64,000 nucleotides of DNA from Vibrio owensii CAIM 1854 = LMG 25443 (GTDB lineage: Bacteria; Pseudomonadota; Gammaproteobacteria; Enterobacterales; Vibrionaceae). A program made the translations under genes and the position numbers. Of the stretch, positions 1-8,708 are shown in pieces (position 1 is the stretch's first letter; every line of letters begins with the position of its first letter). The stretch lies in NCBI RefSeq assembly GCF_000817815.1, contig NZ_JPRD01000055.1:1-64000 (forward strand), in the 5' to 3' direction. Under the pieces are notes generated by a model. The model ran no database searches. It was not told where the DNA came from and saw only the letters and a list, made by a program, of their open reading frames with translations.

Positions 1-1064
1 GATGCGATGTTTGCTGGGTTTGCTTGAAGGTCAGCAATAATTTGGTTTGCTTTCTCTTCCCACTCAGCCGGTAGGTCACCGTTTACGCGGCGTTTGAATT
101 CAGCTGCCAGCTCAGGGTACGCTGCTTCATAAGCTGCAAATTTCTCGTCCCACGCTGCTTCCTTAGCTGCGCCTGCTTCTTTCGCTGACCACTCTGCGTA
201 GACTTCCTGCGGAATTTCAAAAGGACCGTGCTCCCAACCTAGTTCTTTACGTGTTGCTGCAATTTCTTCAGCACCTAGTGGCGCACCGTGACAGTCGTGT
301 GAACCAGATTTGTTTGGTGAACCAAAACCGATGATAGTTTTAGTACAGATAAGCGTAGGGCGTGGATCTGCTTTTGCCGCTTCGATTGCTGCGTTGATCG
401 CTTCAGAGTCGTGACCATCTACAGCAGGGATTACGTGCCAGCCGTAAGATTCAAAACGCTTAGGTGTATCGTCAGAGAACCAACCTTCAACGTGACCGTC
501 GATAGAGATGCCGTTGTCATCCCAGAATGCGATCAGTTTGCCAAGGCCTAGTGTACCTGCAAGAGAACAAGCCTCGTGCGAGATACCTTCCATTAGACAG
601 CCGTCGCCCATGAACACGTAAGTGAAGTGGTCAACGATGTCGTGGCCTTCTTTGTTGAACTGAGCCGCTAGTGCTTTCTCAGCCATCGCCATACCAACAG
701 CGTTAGTGATGCCTTGACCTAGAGGACCCGTTGTTGTCTCGATACCAGGTGCGTAGCCGTACTCTGGGTGACCAGGAGTCTTAGAGTGAAGCTGACGGAA
801 GTTCTTAAGATCGTCGATAGATAGCTCGTAGCCTGCAAGGTGCAGTAGAGAGTAGATAAGCATAGAGCCGTGGCCGTTAGACAGTACGAAACGGTCGCGG
901 TCAGCCCACTCTGGGTTTGATGGGTTGTGGTTTAGGTGAGAACGCCAAAGTACTTCAGCGATGTCAGCCATACCCATAGGTGCACCTGGGTGACCAGAGT
1001 TAGCTTGTTGAACACCATCCATGCTTAGTGCACGGATTGCATTTGCAAGGTATTTACGATCCAT
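1..1064 (-). CDS. tkt: Transketolase, C-terminal part missing at window edge
   Basis: Thiamine-diphosphate enzyme of the non-oxidative pentose phosphate pathway, moving two-carbon ketol units between sugar phosphates in the cytoplasm. The minus strand opens at the ATG at 1062-1064 with MDRKYLANAIRALSMDGVQQ, the classic transketolase N-terminus. The SGHPGAPMG motif, the GPLGQG loop and the thiamine-diphosphate-binding GDGCLMEG segment follow. About 354 residues are visible of the roughly 660 usual for the family, so the pyrimidine-binding and C-terminal domains lie left of the window. It follows transaldolase in the same direction, 125 bp downstream, with a hairpin between them. The pair forms a sugar-phosphate shuttling unit, and vibrios commonly carry a second tkt copy of this kind. 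I did not separate tktA from tktB. Confidence 0.95.
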   Translation of the reverse strand, partial: MDRKYLANAIRALSMDGVQQANSGHPGAPMGMADIAEVLWRSHLNHNPSNPEWADRDRFVLSNGHGSMLIYSLLHLAGYELSIDDLKNFRQLHSKTPGHPEYGYAPGIETTTGPLGQGITNAVGMAMAEKALAAQFNKEGHDIVDHFTYVFMGDGCLMEGISHEACSLAGTLGLGKLIAFWDDNGISIDGHVEGWFSDDTPKRFESYGWHVIPAVDGHDSEAINAAIEAAKADPRPTLICTKTIIGFGSPNKSGSHDCHGAPLGAEEIAATRKELGWEHGPFEIPQEVYAEWSAKEAGAAKEAAWDEKFAAYEAAYPELAAEFKRRVNGDLPAEWEEKANQIIADLQANPANIA

Positions 1065-1151
1065 AGTAGTTACTTCTCGATATTTGATTTAAATAGAGGG
1101 AACTTGTCGGAACAAGTTCAAATAGAATTTTTTGAATAAAGCGCTGATGCT

Positions 1152-1180
1152 AAAAGCGAGTAGGCTGGCTACTCGCTTTT
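1152..1180 (-). terminator. Hairpin between transaldolase and transketolase genes
   Basis: A perfect 12-bp stem (AAAAGCGAGTAG at 1152-1163, its complement at 1169-1180) has a 5-nt loop and a short U-run on the minus-strand side. It lies 10 bp past the transaldolase stop. It could be a leaky terminator that lowers transketolase expression relative to transaldolase. Confidence 0.6.
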
Positions 1181-1189
1181 GGTAAGCAA

Positions 1190-2140
1190 TTAAAGCTTAG
1201 CTGCGATCATGTCTTCTAGTTTGCCTTGGTCAACCGCGAAGTTACGGATACCCTCAGCTACTTTCTCAACAGCCATTGCGTCTAGGTTGTGCTCCCATAG
1301 GAACTCAGCGTGAGACATTGGAGCTGGACGCTCTTTAGAACCTTTAGAATCAACCAGTTTCTCTACAACTTCGCCTTCAGCAGCTTCTAGCTCAGCAAGA
1401 AGAGCAGGAGCGATAGTTAGGCGGTCACAGCCAGCAAGTTCTAGGATCTCGCCGATGTTACGGAAGCTTGCGCCCATAACAACTGTGTTGTAACCGTAGT
1501 CTTTGTAGTAGTTGTAGATGTCTGTTACTGAGATTACACCTGGATCTTCTGAAGCTTCAAAGTCACGACCTTCTTTCGCTTTGTACCAGTCCATGATGCG
1601 GCCAACGAATGGCGAGATTAGGAATACGCCTGCTTCAGCACATGCACGAGCTTGCGCGAAAGAGAATAGAAGCGTTAGGTTACAGTTAATGCCTTCTTTC
1701 TCTAGGATCTCTGCAGCGCGGATACCTTCCCAAGTAGAAGCCAGTTTGATTAGGATGCGGTCGTTAGTGATGCCTGCATCGTTGTACATTTTTACAAGTT
1801 GGCGAGCTTTAGCAACGCTGCCTTCTGTGTCGTAAGAAAGACGAGCATCTACTTCTGTAGAGATACGGCCAGGGATAGTTTTTAGGATCTCTTTACCGAT
1901 GTTTACTGCGAGCATGTCACAAGTGTCTTGTACTTGTTGTGCTTTGTCGTTGCTTTGTGCTTTTGCGTATTCGATAGAAGCGTCGATTAGAGGTGCGTAC
2001 TCTTCGATTTGAGCCGCTTTTAGGATAAGAGATGGGTTCGTTGTTGCATCTTCAGGTTGGTACTTTTTGATTGCGTCAATTTCACCAGTGTCCGCTACTA
2101 CAGTTGTTAGTTTACGAAGTTGCTCTAACTTGTTGCTCAT
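1190..2140 (-). CDS. tal: Transaldolase
   Basis: Transfers a dihydroxyacetone unit between sedoheptulose-7-phosphate and glyceraldehyde-3-phosphate in the pentose phosphate pathway. The 316-residue length matches the TalA/TalB class. The conserved N-terminal DATTNPSLILKA segment (residues 31-42) and the Schiff-base lysine Lys132 in ILIKLASTWEG are both present, so the enzyme looks intact. The gene begins at the ATG at 2140 and is followed by a hairpin and then transketolase on the same strand. Upstream, divergently, lies a SorC-type sugar-sensing regulator, which suggests that this pentose-phosphate pair responds to a phosphorylated sugar. The regulatory link is inference from position only. 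Confidence 0.97.
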   Translation of the reverse strand: MSNKLEQLRKLTTVVADTGEIDAIKKYQPEDATTNPSLILKAAQIEEYAPLIDASIEYAKAQSNDKAQQVQDTCDMLAVNIGKEILKTIPGRISTEVDARLSYDTEGSVAKARQLVKMYNDAGITNDRILIKLASTWEGIRAAEILEKEGINCNLTLLFSFAQARACAEAGVFLISPFVGRIMDWYKAKEGRDFEASEDPGVISVTDIYNYYKDYGYNTVVMGASFRNIGEILELAGCDRLTIAPALLAELEAAEGEVVEKLVDSKGSKERPAPMSHAEFLWEHNLDAMAVEKVAEGIRNFAVDQGKLEDMIAAKL

Positions 2141-2478
2141 AATCGATCATCCTATATAAATGGGCTTAAGTGTGGTTTTCAATACCACAGCTTGTGCATT
2201 TGCAAGCGTGTCGGCTAATCGTCTCATCATATTTAACGAGACATCTGCTCAGCCAACTACGGAAAATTTCGGTACCGAACATTTGCAATGAACATTTGAT
2301 CGGTAGCTGAGTAAATGATGAATCCATATTTATCCTATCCATGCTGAAAGTCAATCGCCGAAACCGACTTTAAGTGAAGTTCATCAACGTTTTTTTGCTG
2401 TGTGTTCAGAGCATGGCCGAAATAAACGTTTGCCCTTATTGTTCAAGGCTTGAGCAGTGCTGATATTAATAAAATCAC

Positions 2479-2562
2479 GCAGTGAGAAAATGTCATTGCA
2501 GTGAGCAAATGTCGCAGTAAAATTGGAGGGTAACATATGCTAAGTCAATGAGCGGATGCTCA
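2479..2562. promoter_or_regulatory. Triplicated operator-like motif between tal and the SorC regulator
   Basis: Within the 465-bp divergent gap (2141-2605), which otherwise shows nothing I can name, three copies of a TGAG-N3/4-ATG-YY motif occur. GCAGTGAGAAAATGTC lies at 2479-2494 and GCAGTGAGCAAATGTC at 2498-2513, differing in one base with a 19-bp period. The third, TGAGCGGATGCTCA at 2549-2562, is itself a 5-bp dyad around a 4-bp spacer. The third copy lies 44 bp before the regulator ATG. This fits binding sites for the adjacent SorC-type regulator, including autoregulation. The assignment is inferred. Confidence 0.45.
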
Positions 2563-2605
2563 CTAATGCATACAATGTCGATCCTCTAAAAGGGCGAGAA
2601 AAACC

Positions 2606-3607
2606 ATGAGCAGTTCTAACCAAGATATTTCTATTGAAAGCACAGACTTACTAACGGAGATTTCCGTTGCTTATTATCAAGATGGGGCGACACAGGAAGA
2701 GATATCCAGAAAATTTTCCATTTCTCGTGCCAAAGTAGGGCGAATGCTCAAACAGGCACGTGATGAAGGGATTGTTGAAATCACCGTAAAGTACCACCCA
2801 GTGTTCAGCGCCAAGATCGAGCAACGCTTGATTGACCGCTTTGGTGTGAAACGCGCGCTGGTGGCATTGGATCAGCCCAATGAAGAAGCGCAGCGCCTTC
2901 AAGTGTCAGGTTTGGTCTCTAACTATCTCACTAGCACGCTCAAGAACGGCATGGTAGTGACGGTAGGGCAAGGGCGTAATGTGTCTTCCGTGGCTCATCA
3001 CATTGGTGTTATTACGCCGCGTGATTGTAAGTTTGTGTGTGGTATCGGCGGGATCCACCCTCGTGGCGGTATGTTTAACGCCGACCACATTTGCCGACAG
3101 TTTGCTAAGAAATATGGTGGAACCTCCGAAACCCTTTATGCACCGGCTTACGCTGAAAACCGAGAGCAGAAAATTGCCTTCATGCAAAATGCTACGGTCA
3201 AACAAACGCTCGATCTTGCACGTAAGGCAGATGTTGCCCTTGTCGGTATCGGTGATATGAGTGAAAACAGCTACATGGTTGACCTTGGATGGTTCACTCC
3301 AGATGAAGTGGTGCAATCTCGTTTGATGCAAGGTGTCGTCGGGGATTTTGCTGGCTACGACTTCTTTGATATCCACGGCAACGTCGCAAACACAGTAATG
3401 AGTGATCGAGTAATCGGCCTAGGTATCGAAGAGTTTAGACCGATTGCAGAAGTGATTGCGATTGCGGCGGAAAACAGTAAGCCTCTCGCACTATTAGGTG
3501 CTTTAAGAACTGGCGCGATAGATGTTATTGCAACCAGCGTCAGTAATGCACTGACGGTTCTTAACTTGGATGAGCAGATGCACGGCAACAGTACATCAGA
3601 GGTTTAG
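2606..3607 (+). CDS. SorC-family (DeoR-like) sugar-binding transcriptional regulator
   Basis: The 333-residue protein has an N-terminal helix-turn-helix (about residues 15-60: YYQDGATQEEISRKFSISRA) and a long effector domain of the SorC/phosphosugar-binding type (about 65-325), seen in the VTVGQGRNV and VGIGDMSENS segments. Members of this family bind phosphorylated sugars and control neighbouring sugar genes as repressors or activators. It is transcribed away from transaldolase/transketolase, so those genes are the likeliest targets. The start ATG follows the purine stretch AAGGGCGAGAAAAACC. A strong terminator follows 23 bp after the stop, so this gene is a single transcription unit. The exact effector cannot be told from sequence. 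Confidence 0.88.
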   Translation: MSSSNQDISIESTDLLTEISVAYYQDGATQEEISRKFSISRAKVGRMLKQARDEGIVEITVKYHPVFSAKIEQRLIDRFGVKRALVALDQPNEEAQRLQVSGLVSNYLTSTLKNGMVVTVGQGRNVSSVAHHIGVITPRDCKFVCGIGGIHPRGGMFNADHICRQFAKKYGGTSETLYAPAYAENREQKIAFMQNATVKQTLDLARKADVALVGIGDMSENSYMVDLGWFTPDEVVQSRLMQGVVGDFAGYDFFDIHGNVANTVMSDRVIGLGIEEFRPIAEVIAIAAENSKPLALLGALRTGAIDVIATSVSNALTVLNLDEQMHGNSTSEV

Positions 3608-3630
3608 CACAAATAATATGCAAACTATGT

Positions 3631-3678
3631 AATCAGGCTGCGAGGATTTATAAATGACTCGCAGCCTGATTTCGTTTT
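3631..3678 (+). terminator. Terminator of the SorC regulator gene
   Basis: A perfect 14-bp stem pairs AATCAGGCTGCGAG (3631-3644) with 3658-3671, has a 13-nt loop, and is followed by a T-rich stretch. Confidence 0.8.
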
Positions 3679-3733
3679 CAAGTTAAAAATAATCCTCAGG
3701 AGTAATTTGTAGTTGATTACTCTGGAGGAAATT

Positions 3734-5029
3734 ATGAAAAAGACACTTCTCGCAGCTGCTTTATTTACGGGGTTAACAGGCATGGCGCACGCCGAGCAAA
3801 AAGTCGTAGCAGGCTATTTTGCTGACTGGCAATACGCTAACGCAGATAACCCATACACAGTAAAAGACATCCCAGCTGATAACCTGACCCATATCATCTA
3901 CGCGTTTTTGAGCATGTGTGGCCCTCATACTGGCGCATCTGAGACAGTGCAAAAGTTAGTCGCTAAGCAATGTGAAGGCAAAGAGCCGTATACCGCGATT
4001 CTGGTTGATACCGAGGCGGCACTTGAAAAAGACTTTGGTCCGGTCTCTGTCGACGTTCCATATAAAGGGCACTTCGCTCAATTAGCCGAACTTAAGAAGC
4101 AACACCCTGATCTGAAAATTCTCCCTTCTTTTGGCGGTTGGACCATGTCTGAACCTTTCCATGCAATGGCTAAAAACCAGCAAGCGATGGATCAGTTTTC
4201 CAAAACGGCTGTTGAGTTGATTGCTCAATACGATTTCTTCGATGGTATTGACTTAGATTGGGAATATCCAGGTGGCGGCGGTTTAACGACGTCTCCTTGG
4301 AACCCAGATACTAAGCTGACGGATGAGCAGAAAGCGCTTGAACGTGACGCCTTCACATATCTAGTTAAAACCATGCGTGGTGATTTAGATACACTAGCGA
4401 AAAAGACCAAGCGTGAGTACGAGCTTTCAACCGCGGTGGGTGTTGGTCCAAAAGCGGCGGGCATCGATTGGAAAGCGGCGCAGCCTTACCTAACCAACAT
4501 GTTTGCGATGACTTACGACTTCCTTGGTGGTTGGGGGCAACAGACTGGGCATACGACTAACCTACATGCGACTGACCGTAGTTGGTGGGGAATGGGCGCA
4601 GACGTGTTCATTAATCAAATGATTGAGCTGGGCATTCCGAGTGAAAAGCTAGTGATTGGTGCGGCGTTCTACGGTCGTGGCTGGCAAGGTACCAAAGATT
4701 TTTCTGGAGGCTTACCAACTCAAGACCTAGTTTCTGAGCAAGGCGCACAGTTCGGTACTGGTGAGAATGGCTACTTCATGTTCTGGGATCTGATGAAGAA
4801 CTACAGCACGAAACAGGGATATGAGTACAAATATGATGAGCAAGCTCAAGCGCCTTATCTGTGGAACCCAGATAAGAAGGTGTTCATCTCATTCGAAGAT
4901 CAGCGTTCTATAAAAGCCAAAGCAGATTGGGCGAAACAATCAAACCTTGGTGGGATCTTTACGTGGGAGCTATCAGGAGATCCGAAAGGGGAGTTAGTCG
5001 AAGTGATGTATAAGGAAATGCAGAACTAG
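3734..5029 (+). CDS. Secreted glycoside hydrolase family 18 chitinase
   Basis: Hydrolyses beta-1,4 linkages in chitin or chito-oligosaccharides. I start it at the ATG at 3734, 431 residues, because GGAGGA lies directly before it and the product then opens with a clean signal peptide, MKKTLLAAALFTGLTGMAHA, cut after AHA. An in-frame TTG at 3713 has no such support. The mature protein is a single GH18 TIM barrel with the catalytic DGIDLDWEYPGG motif, Glu177 being the proton donor, and a substrate-lining FGGWTMS strand. I see no chitin-binding domain, so it may act on soluble oligomers or be one of several chitinases. It is flanked by terminators on both sides and so is monocistronic. Confidence 0.93.
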   Translation: MKKTLLAAALFTGLTGMAHAEQKVVAGYFADWQYANADNPYTVKDIPADNLTHIIYAFLSMCGPHTGASETVQKLVAKQCEGKEPYTAILVDTEAALEKDFGPVSVDVPYKGHFAQLAELKKQHPDLKILPSFGGWTMSEPFHAMAKNQQAMDQFSKTAVELIAQYDFFDGIDLDWEYPGGGGLTTSPWNPDTKLTDEQKALERDAFTYLVKTMRGDLDTLAKKTKREYELSTAVGVGPKAAGIDWKAAQPYLTNMFAMTYDFLGGWGQQTGHTTNLHATDRSWWGMGADVFINQMIELGIPSEKLVIGAAFYGRGWQGTKDFSGGLPTQDLVSEQGAQFGTGENGYFMFWDLMKNYSTKQGYEYKYDEQAQAPYLWNPDKKVFISFEDQRSIKAKADWAKQSNLGGIFTWELSGDPKGELVEVMYKEMQN

Positions 5030-5061
5030 TCTCTGTCCCTTACGCAATAATCACGTAAATC

Positions 5062-5090
5062 AAGCCGTCGCTATTGTTCGACGGCTTTTT
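5062..5090 (+). terminator. Chitinase terminator overlapping the end of the EAL gene
   Basis: AAGCCGTCG (5062-5070) pairs with 5079-5087, followed by a T-run. The right half lies inside the last codons of the convergent EAL gene. Confidence 0.75.
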
Positions 5091-7362
5091 CGTTGTGGTT
5101 CTCTTCAGCAAAGCTAACCAACTGTTCAAAAGGCAGTGGTTTGGAATAGAAATAACCTTGAATCAAATCACAGCCACACGCGGCAAGTTGATCGCGTTGC
5201 TGACGTGTTTCAACCCCTTCAGCAAGCACTTTCATCCCAAAGTTTTTACCGATAGCAATGATGTTTTGCACCATGTTCAGTGCTTTTTCGTCGTTCTCGA
5301 TATTGTCGACAAAGCTCTTATCGATTTTAACTTCATCAATCGGTAACGCTTTGAGCATCGAAAGGGAAGAGTAGCCCGTCCCAAAATCATCCAAAGAAAT
5401 CTTGAAGCCTAGAGTGTGTAGGCGTTCGCAAATCGGGGCAAACTTGTTGAGGTCCTCAATAAATAGGTTCTCGGTGATTTCGAGTGTGATGCGATGTTGG
5501 TCGACCCCATGTTTATCAATCAATGCCACTAAGTCGTCGATAAAGTTGACCTGAATGAACTGTTTGACCGAGATGTTTATCGACATTTGAATTGGTTGAG
5601 CGGCTAGTTTGGTTAGGCGAGCCATATCAATCAAACTTTTCTCGATGATCAATTCACCTAGCCTCACCATCAAGCCTGAACTTTCCGCTACGGGGATAAA
5701 TTCATTTGGTGGAACAAAGCCTAGCTCTTCATCTTGCCAACGAATCAGCGCTTCAACACCATAGATTTCACCGTTCACGTTTAACTGTGGTTGATAAACT
5801 AGGAATAGATTTTGTCGTTCTATCGCTAACCTCAAACGTTGTTCAACCTTCATTTTATGCAGGTGTTTGGCTTGCATTTGTTGGTCGAACACACTGTATG
5901 CATTACGCTCTTTTTTCGCCTGATACATCGCGATATCTGCGGAGCGAAGCAATGCGTCTAAATTTTTACCGTGTGAAGGGTAGAGGGCAACACCGATGCT
6001 GCAACTCAATAGAAACTGGTTTTCATTCACAAGGTAAGGCTCAGACAAGTAATGAATCAGATCACTTGCCAGCGTTCGCACAGCATTTTCATCGGTACGG
6101 CTGACGAGCAGTATGAACTCATCACTAGCTTCTCTAACAATCAATCGACCATCACTGTGGAAGCTTTTCAAGCGCAGTGCGATTTGCTTCAACACTTCGT
6201 CGCCGAACTCGTGCCCATGAGTGTCGTTGACCGATTTAAAGTTGTCGATGTCGATGAACATCAGAGTAAATGGCGTTGAAGACCCGCTTAACCAACCTTT
6301 GATATGTGTCCTGAGATATTCGCGATTTGGCAGCAGCGTTAGGTGATCATGATGCGCTTGGTAAAGGAGCTTTTGGCGTGTCGCCAGTTCGTTGTTGGCA
6401 ATAGAGCGAACGAGTGCGTAAAAACCCGCTTGGATAAAAAGAAAGACAATGGAATACAGCGCAAATTGGTCGAAAAATCCACTTTGTATGTAGCGTAGAT
6501 CAGTAGAAGACGAGGCCCATAACTTATAATCTGGCAGGTACTTCAATGTGACGAGTTGATTAATTCTTGGATCATCAGCAACAATGTTGACCGCACCAGA
6601 TAACGCTTTGACGGTTTCTCGACTCCAACCGTACTTTTTCTCAACCTGTTCAAAAACAATGGACTTTTTGTGCCCATCAGCAGGAAGGGTATAACTGAAT
6701 AGGCTCGCCTGTTCCGCCGAGGTAAAGGTTAGGTAGCCGTCCTCTCGGACCAAAGAGACGCGATTGTGTTTGTTGGCGTGCACATCATTTCTAAACACCA
6801 AAGACGAGTTCATGTTGAAGCCAGCTGTCATCACCGCCAGCACCTTACCAGTTTTATCTCGAATCGCTTTTCGAATTGGAATCACTAACGAATCGAGTGC
6901 AGGCATGAAATAGGTTCTACCGGCGACCATATGGTCAGATTGCAGTGCAGCTTCGAAAGTCTGTTTAGTCTGAGGATCTTGCTTTAGGTTGTGGAGTTTC
7001 TGTAAATCCAGATTAGAACTAATGGCGAGATAATCCCCTTTAGGGTTCGTCAGGCCAAAAGCGGCGATGGCGGGATGGATATCCATCAAGTCATCAAGCA
7101 AAGGGCGCATTTGTAATGACGCGGTGCGAGTGAAATCGTTTTGGTCAATTAGTTGATGCCCAACGACTTCTAACAGCGTTTCTTGCCCTTTGAATAGAGA
7201 ATCGACAGAAGAAGCAAACAACTCCAATTGAAGGAGCTGTTTGTCCTTATATTTATCGAGAGTGGATTCGTAATGATAGTGACCAAACAGAGAGAACAAT
7301 CCGACACTGATGGCAAACAGTGTCATATAGAGCGTCCAAATGTTCTTCTTTAAGCCGATCAT
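5071..7362 (-). CDS. Membrane-bound cyclic-di-GMP phosphodiesterase with degenerate GGDEF (Cache-GGDEF-EAL)
   Basis: The 763-residue inner-membrane signalling protein has TM1 at about 8-27, a periplasmic sensor of the double-Cache type to about 298, TM2 at about 300-320, GGDEF at about 335-500 and EAL at about 510-755. The cyclase signature is replaced by ASDEF (residues 411-415, after RE), so both catalytic glycines are lost and cyclase activity is unlikely. The GGDEF part may instead bind GTP. The EAL domain keeps EAL (536-538) and DDFGTGYSSL, which predicts active c-di-GMP hydrolysis. It ends inside the chitinase terminator and begins 22 bp after the sulfurtransferase stop, so those two genes may share a transcript. 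The periplasmic ligand is unknown. Confidence 0.92.
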   Translation of the reverse strand: MIGLKKNIWTLYMTLFAISVGLFSLFGHYHYESTLDKYKDKQLLQLELFASSVDSLFKGQETLLEVVGHQLIDQNDFTRTASLQMRPLLDDLMDIHPAIAAFGLTNPKGDYLAISSNLDLQKLHNLKQDPQTKQTFEAALQSDHMVAGRTYFMPALDSLVIPIRKAIRDKTGKVLAVMTAGFNMNSSLVFRNDVHANKHNRVSLVREDGYLTFTSAEQASLFSYTLPADGHKKSIVFEQVEKKYGWSRETVKALSGAVNIVADDPRINQLVTLKYLPDYKLWASSSTDLRYIQSGFFDQFALYSIVFLFIQAGFYALVRSIANNELATRQKLLYQAHHDHLTLLPNREYLRTHIKGWLSGSSTPFTLMFIDIDNFKSVNDTHGHEFGDEVLKQIALRLKSFHSDGRLIVREASDEFILLVSRTDENAVRTLASDLIHYLSEPYLVNENQFLLSCSIGVALYPSHGKNLDALLRSADIAMYQAKKERNAYSVFDQQMQAKHLHKMKVEQRLRLAIERQNLFLVYQPQLNVNGEIYGVEALIRWQDEELGFVPPNEFIPVAESSGLMVRLGELIIEKSLIDMARLTKLAAQPIQMSINISVKQFIQVNFIDDLVALIDKHGVDQHRITLEITENLFIEDLNKFAPICERLHTLGFKISLDDFGTGYSSLSMLKALPIDEVKIDKSFVDNIENDEKALNMVQNIIAIGKNFGMKVLAEGVETRQQRDQLAACGCDLIQGYFYSKPLPFEQLVSFAEENHNEKAVEQ

Positions 7363-7383
7363 ATCGTTTTACTGCTCCTGATC

Positions 7384-8214
7384 TTAACGCTCGATAGGTA
7401 GAGAGTGGTCAGCGCCCCATTCGGTCCAAGAACCGTCGTACACCGACAGATTGTCCAGACCGATTTGATACGCCGCGAGTAATAAAATGCATGCGGTCAC
7501 ACCGGAGCCGCAACTAAAAATGATTGAATTATCACTATCTATTGTTAGTGCGCTAAATATCTGTTGCAACTCTGAATTCGGTTTAATGTGACCGTTGGTT
7601 AAGAGTTCTTGAAACGGTAAGCAAACCGAATTTGGAATGTGCCCACTACGTAGACCTTCTCGTGGCTCAGGCACTTCACCAAGGAAGCGATCTTTGGCTC
7701 TGGCATCGATGATATTGGCACTTTTATTGGTTGAATGAGCAAGAACATCTTGTGCACTCAAAAAGGCATTTTGGTTGAGCTCGCCCGCAAAGTTACCTTT
7801 TTCGCTTGGTTCCGATAGGGCACCTTCGGCAGGGAATCCAGCTTCAATCCACGCTGGAAGCCCACCGTTTAAGACTCGAACATTATTATGTCCCATGGCC
7901 TTGAACATCCACCAAGCTCTTGGTGCGGCTAAAGTACCAGAGTTGTCATAAACCACAATCAAGTCCTCGTTGTTCAAACCGAGTTGTTGCGCACTTTGGT
8001 TGAAGCCTTCTTCTGTTGGCATCATATGCGGCAGGGAGGAACCGGGTAAACAAAAGTCATTGTCGTAATCAAAGCGTAAAGTGTTTGGAATCCACTTATC
8101 TTGGATCTTTTTACCTTCAGAAGGGATTTGAAACGCAATACTAGCGTCGAGGAGCTTGACGTTAGGTTGGCCGAGAAGGCTATTGAGTTCATCAGTACTG
8201 ATCAGTGCTTGCAT
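7384..8214 (-). CDS. sseA: 3-mercaptopyruvate / thiosulfate sulfurtransferase
   Basis: Two tandem rhodanese domains span 276 residues. The first (about 5-125) is inactive and the second (about 150-270) carries the catalytic Cys235. The active-site loop CGSGVT is the type seen in mercaptopyruvate sulfurtransferases such as SseA, rather than the CRKGVT of thiosulfate rhodaneses. The enzyme moves sulfane sulfur from 3-mercaptopyruvate to acceptors such as cyanide or thiols and is cytoplasmic, with no signal peptide. The EAL gene follows after 22 bp and the small membrane protein gene precedes it by 55 bp, so a three-gene minus-strand run is possible. Substrate preference is inferred from the loop alone. 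Confidence 0.9.
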   Translation of the reverse strand: MQALISTDELNSLLGQPNVKLLDASIAFQIPSEGKKIQDKWIPNTLRFDYDNDFCLPGSSLPHMMPTEEGFNQSAQQLGLNNEDLIVVYDNSGTLAAPRAWWMFKAMGHNNVRVLNGGLPAWIEAGFPAEGALSEPSEKGNFAGELNQNAFLSAQDVLAHSTNKSANIIDARAKDRFLGEVPEPREGLRSGHIPNSVCLPFQELLTNGHIKPNSELQQIFSALTIDSDNSIIFSCGSGVTACILLLAAYQIGLDNLSVYDGSWTEWGADHSLPIER

Positions 8215-8269
8215 TGTTTTTCATTTCCTCAAAGTAGTATGACGTTTGACATGAATTCGAAGAGTAGGC

Positions 8270-8569
8270 TCATTCGCAGTTTAAAAACGTGAGCGGTTGC
8301 TCGAAGAGTGAATCCGTAGCTTGGTTGAATGTCACTAAGGCACCTTCAGGACAATGGACAGAGGTTGGAACCGCAACACGCTTTGTTCCGAGTACCTCTG
8401 ACTCGACGGTGAGATAGCGTCTTTGCCCATCGAGGGATTGTGTCAGGGTATTTGAAATCACTTTTGCGGTGATGGTTTGTGTTTCATCAGAAGATGTTAG
8501 CCACAGAGCCAAACATAATGCGACGATGGCAGCAACAAAGACCAAAATGAAGGTTTTCGGGTTGTCCAA
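8270..8569 (-). CDS. Small single-span membrane protein, unknown function
   Basis: The open frame reaches 8629, but its first codons would lie inside the terminator of the upstream lipoprotein gene. I therefore prefer the TTG at 8569, which follows the purine-rich GAGCGGGAAAA and gives 99 residues. The start remains uncertain. The product has one N-terminal transmembrane helix (FILVFVAAIVALCLALWL) followed by a periplasmic beta-rich stretch of about 70 residues with two late cysteines, VHCPEG and FLNCE, which could form a disulfide. I do not recognise the family. It sits just before the sulfurtransferase gene on the same strand. Confidence 0.6.
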   Translation of the reverse strand: MDNPKTFILVFVAAIVALCLALWLTSSDETQTITAKVISNTLTQSLDGQRRYLTVESEVLGTKRVAVPTSVHCPEGALVTFNQATDSLFEQPLTFLNCE

Positions 8570-8611
8570 CGTGTTTTCCCGCTCGATGATTAATCCTACT
8601 GTTTTACAACA

Positions 8612-8647
8612 AAAAAATCGCATGTTCAAAAGAACGATGCGATTTTT
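8612..8647 (-). terminator. Terminator of the poly-glycine lipoprotein/LruC unit
   Basis: AAAAATCGCAT (8613-8623) pairs with ATGCGATTTTT (8637-8647). On the minus strand it ends in a run of U, and it lies 60 bp past the lipoprotein stop. Confidence 0.75.
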
Positions 8648-8708
8648 AAGTTAAAGATTGAAGATTTGTTCTGAAAGGCTGCTTTCGCTATGCCTTCAAT
8701 TTACCCAG

